Assembly: GCF_910592395.1 (NCBI RefSeq)
Contig: NC_088314.1
Coordinates: 7,998,001 to 8,062,000, forward strand
Origin: Lineus longissimus
Taxonomy: Eukaryota > Nemertea > Pilidiophora > Heteronemertea > Lineidae
DNA length: 64,000 nt
Direction: 5' to 3'
The position numbers and the translations under genes are program-made. The first letter of the stretch is position 1. Each line of letters begins with the position of its first letter. The notes below the pieces were generated by a model that was not told the DNA's origin, made no database searches, and saw only the letters and a list, made by a program, of their open reading frames with translations. Below, piece after piece: positions 13,594-26,200 of this stretch.

Positions 13594-13708
13594 AGGGGGG
13601 CAATTTACCAGGGGGGGGGGGCAATTTGACGAGGGGATTTGATTGGCCGGGGGGCAATTTTCTTGGGTGAATTGTTGTGGGGAGGCAATTGACGGGGGGG
13701 GGGGGGGG
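13594..13708 (+). repeat. G-run cluster with interspersed CAATT(T)
   Basis: Runs of 6, 11, 6 and 15 consecutive G are separated by short spacers repeating CAATT. The layout fits G-quadruplex potential on the plus strand. It lies about 600 bp upstream of the FAM194-gene start codon, so a regulatory role is possible but unproven. Confidence 0.75.
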
Positions 13709-14275
13709 ATTGTCCTAGCACTCTCTGGCCTACAAACGGCCCCTTTGAGACTGTTGAGATGGCCCCCACATAGCAACCTCTGCAGAATGTAAACAACTTC
13801 TGTTTCAAAATGGCGACCTGTGGAGCACTTTGACACGCTATCTGCACTGTCAGGTTCGTGCTAATTTACTCGCCCCTGCTATTCTCTAAGGGATTTCACT
13901 AATTAACCATGATTTGATTTAGCATGATGGTTTATTATCACGGTCCATTTACTTAATTCGTTGCATCAGGTATTCAGAATTCATCATTTTGTTTGACAGA
14001 TTTTCGTCCGCTGTCTTCCTATCCTGCTGTACATTTTGTGTACATTTGACAGGAAATGTACAGCGGTCGGAAATGGCTTCATCGGTGTCGCCGATTTCGA
14101 TGGTAGTTTTCTCCTAATCTAAGCATTGTCTCCTCGGGATAGTCATTTCTAATTATGTAGCAATATCAGGACTTCATGATTGTTAGTACTTATGGCTGAT
14201 TTTTGCTGTTTTCAGATGTGAGAGACCCTTTTTCTTCTGAGTTTGGTTCGGTCCGTTCTGGGGCAAATCTCAACA

Positions 14276-17200
14276 ATGAGCAACAACAAGACGTTTTTCT
14301 TCCAACAGTCGAGCCATCGCAAGACCCCAAAGCGGTATAGGAAAACTCCAGAGGAACTGCCCCAGAGTCTCAGGTTTGCTCATCTGAACCCAAAAGTCGC
14401 TGCATATCTAGCCAGCAAAGAAAACAAACTAAAACATCCTGATGATTCTGATTTTACTGATGGGTCATTCTTGGGTTTTGACAGCATTGATGAATCCGCT
14501 CAAGGAAGTGTCAGGAAATCCATGCTTCCTGAAATAAGTGAAGCTGTCAGTAATGTCAAAACTCATTTAAATTCGTCGTTTGGAATCATAGCCGATGAAC
14601 GAACACAACGTTTGCTTTTTGAGGAAAGTAAACTAACCTTGCCCAATATTTTGTTACAATTGGAAAGGCTATTACGTCAAATAGAGTTTGAGTGCATCCG
14701 TGTTCACATCCCGAAAAGTATTGAACATAGACTTCTGCAGGGTTATAAGGAATTGACATCCGAGGCAATCTTAATCTATCGTGAGTGGCAAACGATTGAG
14801 GCGAAAGTTGCATACGAGAAAGAAATGGCAAGAAGAAGCGAGGAGGAAAAATTGACAGATAAAGATTCATCCCTTTCTGCGATTGATGGTGACAGTGGTA
14901 AACATGAAAAAGACGATCACCACCAAAAGAGGAGAAAGTCGGGAAACATTCAGAACAAAGTGCCAAACCCTAAAATTAGTTTACATGATATTTCGGAGGA
15001 TGAAGAAGCAGGTGAAAATGTCGGACTAAGTACAGATGCTGGGTCCAGCCAACGTAGGGTTGAGCGGTCTGGGTCTGTCATGAGTATTCATCATCATTCT
15101 CGTGATTCGGGTTTGAATGTCAAAAAGACGAGACTTGAAAAATTACGCGGGCTTCATGGTGGTGGATTATCTTCAAGTCGGTCCTCGTGTAAGTATTAAG
15201 TGTGTGCCAACCCGTAAATGAATAATTGAGTGAGTAATAGTATTCTCCGCACTGCTGTGGGTTTCTGTTGACCGAAGTACTCGCATATATCTATCGCTGC
15301 CAAGCAAGTGCGCCATCGGAATTCAATATGGCACTGAAAGAATTTGTTCTAACCTCCAATCACTGTTGGTGTTGGCAATGAGACTTTTGAGTATCCCATC
15401 TGTGCCATTGCAATAAGATTTGTGACAATGTTTGGCTCTGGTCGTAGGAAAATGACATGAACTCATTCCTCTTGGCTAGCTGGGCAATGTTTGCTGACAT
15501 GAAGCAGCAGGGCACTGTTGCGAATCTGTAAATAAAAAAATGAGCATGGCATATTTACTGCAGAGCATCATTTGATGGTGTTTCATAATCCGCATTTATG
15601 ATTAATGATTACATTTTTCCAGCAAGGGGGTCAAGTAGTGGTACTGGTAGGTACTATTGTGTGCCCCATCTAAACTAATTGGTCCTGTACTTTAAAGATT
15701 TACCTTATAATAGATGCATGCTCCAGCATAACAAGAGACTATTAATGAGAACCTCTTGTAGTTGTAGACAGTATTTTTAGTTCTAATAAATGGCGTATGT
15801 GAGACTGAGAGGTCATTCTCAAACTAAATCGACATTTGGCATGACTGCTGGTGATGGGCGTGTTATTTTTGCAAAAAGCTACATCATGGTGTGGCCCATG
15901 ATTTTGTGTTACCATTGGGCTTTGTACCATTAGAACCTCATTCTCTAGACTATCCTAAGTGCATAATGATAATAAAGATTTGATAAAAGGTTGCTGTGGT
16001 TACATTAGGATGGCTTTTGGATCAGGAGGTTATCGAAAGCTCGATAACCACAGTGTTGGATTAGAACTAGATATAGACATGATAGAAACATGACATGCTT
16101 GGGATTGATTACTTTCTTCTCCTGTAATGGTTTAGTTATAATATAAGACTTGCAAGAGGGCCTGAGCTATGCCTTTTAGGTTTATCGAGCATGTCGGGAC
16201 TGCCATTACTTCATGCCATTGGTGAAACTACGATAGTTAGTACATAACTTGCAAGTGAATTCAATTACATCAAAGTCAAAGATTCAAGTACTAAATAAAT
16301 TCTGTAAGTGTAAGCCACGTCAAAAAATGTATTAAGGACGGGTATTGCAGATTTGAAAAGGCCTAAGGTGTTGACGTTTAGTGAGTATTGAACACACAAT
16401 ATCCAATTAAATCCCCTCGTGCAGTTTCAACACTGTATAATAATGATTAGAAGTTTGAAACTCCTGTGGCTAAAGAAGTAATTGCCTTGCTAAGCACGCC
16501 AGTGAAGTCATTAGTCTAACTATCTTGAGCCTAAACATTTTTAGTTCAAACAAATAATCCTTAAAAATATTGTGACAGTTTTAGCACTTTCGAAGTTTTT
16601 AACCTCTTGAGGATATCCTTGGTTGGTCAACTGTGTTGACTTGTTTTTCTTCCCTGGATGGGGTGTGCTCAAATGGAATGCATAGCGAGAAAAAGTAGAT
16701 TCTAGCATGACTAACTGCTCTAAGTCCAATATCTAACTTTATCCCAGTCAAACTTCTCAGTCTACCTTAGTTAAACATATTAAAACGGCCGAGACTGTGG
16801 GAGGTGCTCATTTCAAATTCATCCAAAAATGGCTTCGGATAGAACAACTTGGGCGGAACTGTCATTTCCCACAAAACCTTGACCGCCGCCTTGGTTTTGG
16901 CCAACATTTTAGCACCACCCTTGCGGTGTTTGATGAGACAGCTGACCTCCAGTTCAGTATCAATTTTTAAAACTCCATCATGTGGTGAACATGCTTGTTT
17001 TGCCATGACTATGTTTCCATCTGCAGCTTTTCGGTGATGTTTTTAGTAACCATGTCTAGTGACAACACTGTAGTCTTGAACACCTATTGATCTTGATCTC
17101 AAATATCATTTGTTTTCCAGTTTCTGACCGGAAATCATCTGTACGAAAAAGTTTTGCTCTAGGAGATGAGTCATCATCTTTGCTAGGGGAGTCAATATCA

Positions 17201-20200
17201 GAAAGTCAAAAATGTAAGTTTGCGCTGAAATTGCCAGTGTTATTGGTAAATGCTTTGCCAATAATCGGTGGAACACAGCTTAGTAGTCTCTGGCAGTTTT
17301 CTGGACTTCCGGTCCAATTTTTTGAGACCCATGGCATGGGATCGCATAAGAAAGAAGAAAAATTGGCTGTGTGTTGTGAAAAAAAGCTACTAGTTGAACT
17401 CTTCAATAAGAATCTGAGTGAAAGTTGAAGGCCCTGGGATAAATAACGATGTCTATGCTCGCATATTATGTACCTTCTATAAACTGAAGAAAAATGGTGA
17501 TTTTTGCCGAGCTGCGTCTTATAAATGTGTTCTCACCATCATAGTGAGAGGGAATGGTGCCCCCTGTGCTCCCCCTATCAATATTCCTACAAATCCTAGT
17601 TTGAATGTTTTGTTTTCACTTTCAGCAATCATTCATAGTGGTTATTATGTGCCCGCGATACAGTTTGCATTGTCTTCAAAAGTCTGTGAGGAGAAAGGTA
17701 AGAAAGAAAACGATTCATCATTATGGATCATACTTGAAATCTTTCAGCATTCAAATTGCAAGAAAGGGAGGCTCTGATACTTTTGATAGAAAAAACAACC
17801 CGGCCTGACAAGTGACATGCCTGGTGTGCCTGAATCGAGCTACTTAGGATTTGTCTAGAGGTGAGCATCTTTAATTTCAAAGACTGATTCAGAGAGTCCT
17901 TCTCATCGACATTGCATTTATCTAAATTTAGTAAATATTGTCATTTATGAAAAGTGCTGCATTGCCATCTGTTTTAGGTTGGATTGTTCATGATGACAGG
18001 AATGACATTGAGAAAGAAACCATCCTTGAATGGGCGAGGCAGAAGCTACAGTTGACATTGAGAGAATCGTAAGTATTGTAATCCTTTTCCATGGGTAGTC
18101 TTCTAACTTCTGACCTGTGGCAAGAATAATCAGTCTTCACAGCAACCTGATCAGATTGCAATTGCCAGTTTTACCTGCAGACACAAGATCTTTTTGTCGC
18201 ACAAAGCAGCAATTATTAATTGCAGGTCCCAGCGACAAAAACTGATCATTTGTGGGTTGTTTAAATCAGAATGTTGCGACTGCTAATTGTCTTCCTTCTT
18301 TCAGACATGCTCAGTATGCTAAGTCGCTGGCGCTTGGTCATGACAAGCCGATTCAGATACGTTACTATGGCGACCAAAAGAAGGAGGCCATGTTGAAATA
18401 CAATCGGCGGGGTCCTGCCAACGTCCGCCCCCAGACGGCCTTGGTGAAGGGCTTGTATCCCAGAGTACCCTCGCTTCTGGAGCATGACAAACTCAAAAGC
18501 AAGGAGACACAAGATTTGTTCTTAGCAGCCATACCTGATGGGACCATGATAGTCCAGTATCCTTTCAAAATCGTTGTGTACTGGTACATTGGAACCTCCC
18601 TTAGTGGACACCTATCTATTAAGGACACCCTCTCTATTAAGGACACCCTCTCTATTAAGGACACCCTCTCTATTAAGGACACCCTCTCTATTAAGGACAC
18701 CCTCTCTATCAAGGACACCCTCTCTATTAAGGACACCCTCTCTATTAAGGACACCCTCTCTATTAAGGACACCCTCTCTATTAAGGACACCCTCTCTATT
18801 AAGGACACCAGCTTTGGTCCCAAATTGGTTATTTACATTCAATTTGACCTCTCTTATCAGGACACCTCTCTATCAAAGACACTTGTCAGTCCCGAGGGTA
18901 ATTCATGTTCCAAAGTCTGTCCAGATGTTTTTAGTGCAAATCTGACTGAATTATCATTTTTGTTGCCGCTTTCATTCTTTAACTCCTCTCAGTTACCCGT
19001 CCGGGCGAGTCGCCATTCAGATCAGTTCAGCCGGCATGGAGCGACCAGGATTCTATACGAATGTGTTTGATGACAGTTCCGACAGGCGAGTGCTGGCAAG
19101 CTTCACGCCTACGGGGAAGGGATGCTGCTATCATACAAATGGATATGTCAGGTAATTAAGTGGATGCCTGAAAATCATGACTATGGTAACTGACTCAGTC
19201 ATTCTTTTTCATTGTTAAAAGAGTTTAATGGGACCAACAAAGTTCTGGAGTTGTGCAGTAGCTCGCTACGTTGAGTAAAACTATAATGGTCTTCCTCGGC
19301 TAACTGATTATGCGGGTCTCTCCCAATTGAACAAAGATAGCGGTAGTGCGATCTGTCGAGATAAAAAAAAACTTGACTCCAATGGATAAAGGCCTGATTG
19401 GCACATTAGCAAAGTCGACATGGCAAATAATACCATACAATAGCAAATTTAATCATTTGATTGGTTTGTAAAAAGGCAGAAGACCATTCAGATTGGCACA
19501 TTAGCAACTTTTGACATGGAAAAATAACGCCATACAGGGTAGCTGATTGGCTAGTAAAAAGGCGGAAGACCATCCAAAAATTTGACCCTATTTATCTTCT
19601 GGTTTCAGGTTTCTCTCGTCAGATAAAGGAGGTAGGATGTCTGAACAAAGTGGTGCTCTCAGCAAGACTTGGAAGTGGCCCGCAAACAATGCTAAACTGC
19701 CTGTGACAATCATCATTCACGTAAGTAGACTTGGCAGCGTTTTCTCTAGTTTAAATCCCACATCATCACAGTCACAGGTACATACTGCCTTCTCAACAGG
19801 CACCTGGCATTAGGGACATAAGATAATTCTTGCAGGCACTTTCGTTGGGGGGTGACACTGTTGTAAACAAACTTTACTGTTGCAGAAAAATAATTATGTC
19901 TGACTATATCTAGAGTGTTTTTCATTTTAGTTGAATGACAACATCACCTTCCGTTGCTCAAACCTCTACCAGATGCAACTGCTCTTCACTTGTCAAAAGG
20001 AAACTGCCAAAATCAATGTTAGTGCTGTGAGTGGCGCCGTGGAACCAAATAATCGCGAGGAAATGGTAAGAATTAGATTTTATACCAATATGATGATTGT
20101 CCAGTTCGAACACTCCACCTCCTCCTTATTATACTGGCACTCTTAACCACTATGCCATCATTCTCTCTACAAGGAGATCGGCGCCTTTCTTGTCATTCAA

Positions 20201-23200
20201 TCAACAATTAGAACTGTTAACATTCTTTCAATTGCTATCTTCAAGTGCGACCAAAAGGATATCACCAAGAATGATCACAAACTTTTTACTCGAGGTCATA
20301 TGCATTTATCTTCAGGGCCATCTCCAGACTGGATTGCCATTCACATCCCAAGCAGCCAAAGAATATGCAAAGCCATACCGTCCAAAACCTATGGTCAAAA
20401 CCGAAAAGAAGAAAAAGAACAAGGACTTGAAGGTGAGATAGAATTCAAATGAGTTCTCTTTCTTTTCATTCTGAGGACTAAACCGAGATGTCGAAAGCAG
20501 GAAAATGCGTATTGAATCTAGCAGCGCTTTTCCAAGTCAACTGTTCTCAAAGCACTTCCAGCATCCCAGAATGCTCCAGGAATGTTAAAGAGCAGCTGAT
20601 ATGTGATAAATCACCAATTTGACTCCCTAGATTCCTGCCTATAGTTCTCCTGTCAGCTTCTGTCCCAGATGTGAAACACAGCCCAGACGAATTTTCTATA
20701 ACTCTTCATCTGAGTACGCTCTCGTGTTTTCAGGATAAATCCAAAGCTCAGCTCACTGAGCTGAAAAGCTTATTGGAGTTGCCTGAAAGTGAAAGACATG
20801 ACTCGGAAACAGATCGTGATCTTGCGAAAATCCAGAGAAAGATCAGGTAAGAATTGATAAAAGCAGAGAAAAAATTTGTTGAAAAAAAAGATGAAGTCGT
20901 CAGGTTTTTACCAAGAGCTGTTTCATTCACCCCATTTATTTCTTTAATGACAGTGTTTAATTTGTTTTCCTATTTCAGAAATGTCGTCGAAGACTGGATG
21001 GATCATTACAGAATGTCCCTGGGAATCAGCTCGCCCCATATCCGGAACATGCGAGATGTCCCGGATGTTCGAAAACGTGGCGTGCAGTCGGCCAAATCAT
21101 CGCCGGGTGAGGTCATCAGTGCGCGGGAGGCTGGAAGTCCATTGCCTGACACTACAGACATGCAGATGAGGTCACCATCTGCACCCCTTAGTAAGTGCTT
21201 AGGTGTTTTCCAGGTGGTTAGAAAGTACTGAAATTAGTAGGATATAGCCATCTGTTAACACAGATACGAAAGACCTTCCAGCGGACTAAAGACTTGCTAA
21301 AGTTGTTGTGTTTTTTTTCGCAGTGCGAGTGTCGGCTCGTTCGCCCCGTCCCCACACTGCTGCCTCGACCCATCCCTCTTCCGCCTCTGGCGTGAAGTTC
21401 GACGAAGAATGTGTGGAAATCGCGTCGCTTGCCAGGAGTACGCCATTCCCACCGTCGTTGATCGGGTATGTAACTTCGTCAGTCTCTCATTTCATCTCAC
21501 CGTGCATGTTGTTTGTTGTCGTAACACGCATGCCGAATGTTCCATCATAATAACGTCTAAACGAAAAGTTTATCTACTCAGAACTCTGATGTCAATGCTA
21601 CTTGTTCTCACCGAGTATGTGTATTTCAACAGGCTTGACTTAAGTAGGAGTCCTATGTAATATGCTGCGCGTACAATAGCATGTAAATTTCACTCTGTCC
21701 AGTCGTCTAACAATCCTCGTACTAAATAGGACACCGGCAAACCTACCACTGCCACTTTATGGCACTGACAGTCACTAGGGTAATCAATTATTGTGACAGA
21801 GATGCGACATCAATTTTGTCTGAATTTTGTGTCTTTGAAGCATACCCAAGTGAAAGTCAGCTCCGCCTATTGGCATGCTGATACCCTATTGTCATCTGAC
21901 TAACTTACACCTCTTCTTTCCCGCCTTGTACCTTCCTTCCCTTTGCTATCCCTCTCACTGTACTACTGCATGTGAATGTTACTCTCTGCTTTTCCGCTAT
22001 CTTTAGGGACAAATCAAAGTCGCTAAGCTACACAATGACTAAACCCAAGTGAGTATGCGTGTCCTCCTCCTCCTCAGCTTCTTCCATAACTCAATAAAAG
22101 ATACTCATTGCTTCCATTTAGAAATATTGCACAAGTTCAGTTTGAAACCTCATGTACACTTAGCTCACAGAAAAGCCAATGTTTTTGCTTGTTATTCCTT
22201 TTTCTTTCCCCTCGACTCTTGTCTTGTGAAATTTGGTAAAAAAATCAAAGAGTAGATGCCATTTTGGTGTCTGCTGTTTCTTGTGTGCCTATCAAGAAAA
22301 GCTTTTGTTTGCTACATTTACAGAAAACCCTTGCCAACAATTCCGGAGAGGTCAGTTTCATTTCGGGTGCTGTATAGTCATATTGCCTTGCATATTTTGT
22401 GTTTTGGTGTTGGTTCGATCCTCGCACGATTATGATTATTAGTAGATCTGCAATGAATTTTCCTACCTATCAGTCGATCAAACATGCCACACACAAACAT
22501 TGAGAAGGATTTCCTGAGAAAAACATGCTGGTCCTCTATACAGGGCGCGGCTGACTGGATAAAAGAAATGGATTCGTTAAGGCCCTTGTCAAGGCAATTG
22601 CTTGGGCATTTTATGGAGTACACAGACAATGACATATTTGGCTAGAGTACTCTCACAAAAAGAAATTTAGGCTGCGTTTCGACAATGTACATAGTATCAG
22701 TGTGAAAAAGGGCATTCTAGTATTGGGTTATAGGTGTTTTAGATTTGTTTTGGTGTGGTTTTGGCCCTTAGTCACATGGCCCTTGCAAAGGGAACATCAC
22801 CAGATCTACAGCATATTCCCTATCAGACGCAGCCACATGCATAAAACACAAAACATGAAACATCAGTAAACCACATTAGTTGGAGAAACAGGTGATGGCT
22901 TTTGTGTTTGATTTCAGACTTGATTATCTTCATGTTGATTTGGAAACTGTAGATGCTTTTTGCTAGAATTGCTGTGCAACTATGATCATCTGCCTGGTGT
23001 CGTGGGTAGCGTCTGCCCACAAATGAAGACGTCAGTGTTCATGAAAATTCCTCATCGGTATTTTTACAACTTTTCAGATCTGCCGGTAGTCGTTCCTCAA
23101 GATCCAGGCAGAGACCAGTGACAGCTGGCCCGGAGTATCTTCCCCTGCCGCCCAAGGGTATTTGTCCCGTCTCCCTACAGAGGGAGCTGCTAGGAGAGGA

Positions 23201-26200
23201 GCCCTCACTGTGTAAATGCAACCGTTACAAGATCCCATACATAACGGACGTCGAATATGACGAGTTGATCCGAGAATCGCCGGAGAAACAGCTCATCATT
23301 GTTTCCGTTGTCTCATCACTGTAAGTACATCAGCTGTAGCTGGAGGCAGCAGATATAAGCACTGTGACACTTCTACTTTTCATGTATACAGTATGCTCTT
23401 TGTGAGTATTTTTGCATGCCACTTTGAGTATGGTAGGGCAACAATTAGGTTTATTGCCCTGGTGACTTGTTCTAAGCCAAGTAGCAGGTGTTCTTGCCAA
23501 GGCAAAAGCCCCTGCTGGGAGATATCCCTGTTGTGTACTTAAACATATCGTTGGAAGGTTAAGGAAGTCAAAGTAAGGAAACTTGTCCAAGAATACAAGT
23601 ATGTCCACATCCTGCACCGCATCAAAGATTTTAGATTACGTGTTCACCACCGCGGCTGATAGACCATGCCACTCCCTCAATGACAGGTGAAGTTCTCTTG
23701 AAAGTGTATCCATACACAAAATCTAATGTAACTGAAATTGTTTAAATCAATAAATCTTGTGGTTTCAGATTTCCTGATGCTACGTCGGCCGCTCTCACGC
23801 TGGAGCAGATGTACAGCGAACGTCACAAGAATCGTACGAGGCCTTGTAACGAATCGAAGCTCGACCCATATAGGATCTTCAAGTATGACGTCGCTACGGC
23901 TGCCGAGTACACCAATTACACCCAACCACTTCTTCTGAGGAGGCATAATGTGGTTGCTGGGATGTTTCTGGTAAGTCAGGTGATTTCAAATATGATTATC
24001 TCAGGTTTTCCCGAAGAGCTGGTGGCCCATCAAATCTGCTAGGGGGAAATGCTCAATATTCAAAACAGCGAAACAGCTGTGGTCTTTCCGAGAGTCGTAC
24101 CCATGACCTCCTGATTATGAATATGAGCCTTACGCTCAACCCACTATGTCACTGATATCCACCACAAAGTAAGGTCTCTATTTTCAGATGTACCAGAACA
24201 GACGCCTATTGTTCTGTGACCATATCTTCAATGGGTATGGCAATGCCAAGAAGGATTTCAACAAACAGCTCATGAAGACCAGGAAGGATGCTCTGATGGG
24301 CTTTAGCCTTCCGCATGATTTCAGGTTCAGGTTAGTAAACCAATCGTTCTCTTTATTTCATCCTGAATGAACCTATTCTTTCAGGAATTTTCAGGTTTGA
24401 CCTGTTTGTATTGTAATGCCTGAATCTGAAGAACCAGGATCCACTCACTCAGGCACATGGCTTTTACCTCTCTCTGCAGTAAAAACGAGTAAGTAAGTAA
24501 TTACAAACCTTTCACCCCAGATTTTGTATTAATTACCATCTTTTTTACTCCAGTCCCTCACGTGGTCGCCATGGTATGCGATCAGCTTGGGGAGGTGAGA
24601 TAGGTGGCGCAGGCGTAGATAGACACGGCAGTCCAGGCATCACTCTTGAATCATCTGTAATCTTCCATCGAACCGAATCCATCTCTTCGAACAGCAGCGA
24701 CGGCCGTGATTTGCCGTACGCAGATTTCCCAATTAGGTAAAGTTCAGCATTTTGAAATTCAGAACAATTTCGTTTTCTTCTAACACTTTTTGAATCAAGG
24801 ATAAGGAGTGGAAGTTATTGCCTTGCTGGCACTGATATTGTAAAAAACCAAAAACTATTGATAGGTTCTTGTTTCAACTCTTTGATATTTATACTGAGTT
24901 AAGGAGCCGCAGTGGTGTGGTGGTGTGGGTATCTGACTCATGGCTATGAGGTCCCAGGCTGGTCCCCACTGCAGGCATGAGACTCTAGCCAGTTCTCCTT
25001 ACTCCATCCCCTGTATTAAATGGGTACCGGTTGGAAATGTTCAGGTTGTAGTTCTGATTGAGCAGCTCATCTGAATTCTACTGAAAGTTTTCAGGATATA
25101 CAGCGAAAAATGAATGTTACACGCTTTGAGAACTGTTAGAGAATCACCCTGATTAGTCGAAGTGGAAGGGGTCTCTGGATGCATGCTTTCTGCATCAAAG
25201 AGTCACCCTGTATAGTGGTACCCTGTGACTATCAATATTGCCAGTAAAGTAATAACTTCCACTCCTCCTCCTTTAAGACAGCATGATAAACTGCGAGACC
25301 ACATCCCTATTAACATGCAAAACTAAATAAGTTTGCTCTTTGCTTTAACTGTTGAAAAAGAGTGCTTAGTTTTCATTCACCGTTTGTCTAATTTGATTTC
25401 AGAGATAGAACGTTTCATCACATCCAGCCAATTATTCCTGTGTGTCTTTGAATTCTACTATCATGGAAAATTACCAGGACTAGATAGAGTCTGTTCATCA
25501 TGCCTACGCTTTGTGTTCCTCTTGTTATGCAATTGCGCGAGTCTTCCCTGAAGCACCGAGTAGATTTCAAAAACACAGTTTGACGTATTTGATGTAACAG
25601 ATTGATTTCATTTCAGTCGAGCCTGGACTTGGTTACCGAGCATTTACTGACCAAATCCCAAATGCACGGTGTGAAGTATGCTATCATAAAACAATCAGAT
25701 TTTGTAGATCTACATATGTACAAAATGTCGGAGAAAAGATACCTAAACCTAATTTCAGTAGTTGTTGAAATTGTGTTTGAACATGACTGCATTTTCTCTC
25801 GGCTGAATCCTAAGTCCAACTCTGTGAAGTTGGCCCTAAATACTAGTATCCTGAAAACATTTGGCAATACATTTCTCTGACCAGAGGTGTATTGGGCAGG
25901 AATCTTTTCTCGACATGCTGTCTTATTCATCTTCTTCAAGCAAACTAGACTGTACAGCATCATAATTTACATCACTCATTCTGTTCATGTTCTTTCAAGC
26001 TTTGCATCCATGAAATCTTGGCAAATTCTCTTGAATCTCTTTTTTAGGAAAGGGCTTCATGATTTAGTGCTATCTGAACCTGCTGTGTCCACTTCAAAGG
26101 TGTCGCCACTCCCAGGGGTCTTGATATTCAAATGTCTTTGGGAGGAGAAGGATTTCATTTTGATATCCTGGTGACACAAATGCACCCCATGAATGCTTGG

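Larger units (their letters stand above)
8061..14275. other. APPL 3' UTR and intergenic DNA up to the FAM194-gene start codon
   Basis: No coding exon is supportable here. Candidate plus-strand AATAAA signals lie at 9825, 10065, 10248 and 13179, so the APPL 3' UTR may be short or as long as ~5 kb. The region contains one TIR element (10972-11324) and a G-run cluster (13594-13708). An apparent splice acceptor (ttttcag) just before 14216 suggests a non-coding first exon of the next gene upstream, possibly ending at 14102. Confidence 0.6.

Noticed and set aside
13371-13670. 99-codon ORF ending in Gly/Asn-rich sequence
   Set aside because: Its second half is G-run sequence; no acceptor/donor context and no family resemblance.
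16767-17006. Minus-strand 79-codon ORF (KQACSPHDGVLKIDTELEV)
   Set aside because: It reads somewhat protein-like but lies in an intron of the FAM194 gene without splice signals or recognised homology; not supported as a gene or pseudogene.
18252-19070. 272-codon ORF and overlapping ORFs on both strands
   Set aside because: They are real exon 18305-18556 read on into an intron with an 18-bp minisatellite, whose 6-codon period keeps several frames open.
22410-22440. Exact B box (GGTTCGATCC) suggesting a tRNA gene
   Set aside because: No A box or acceptor stem at tRNA distance.
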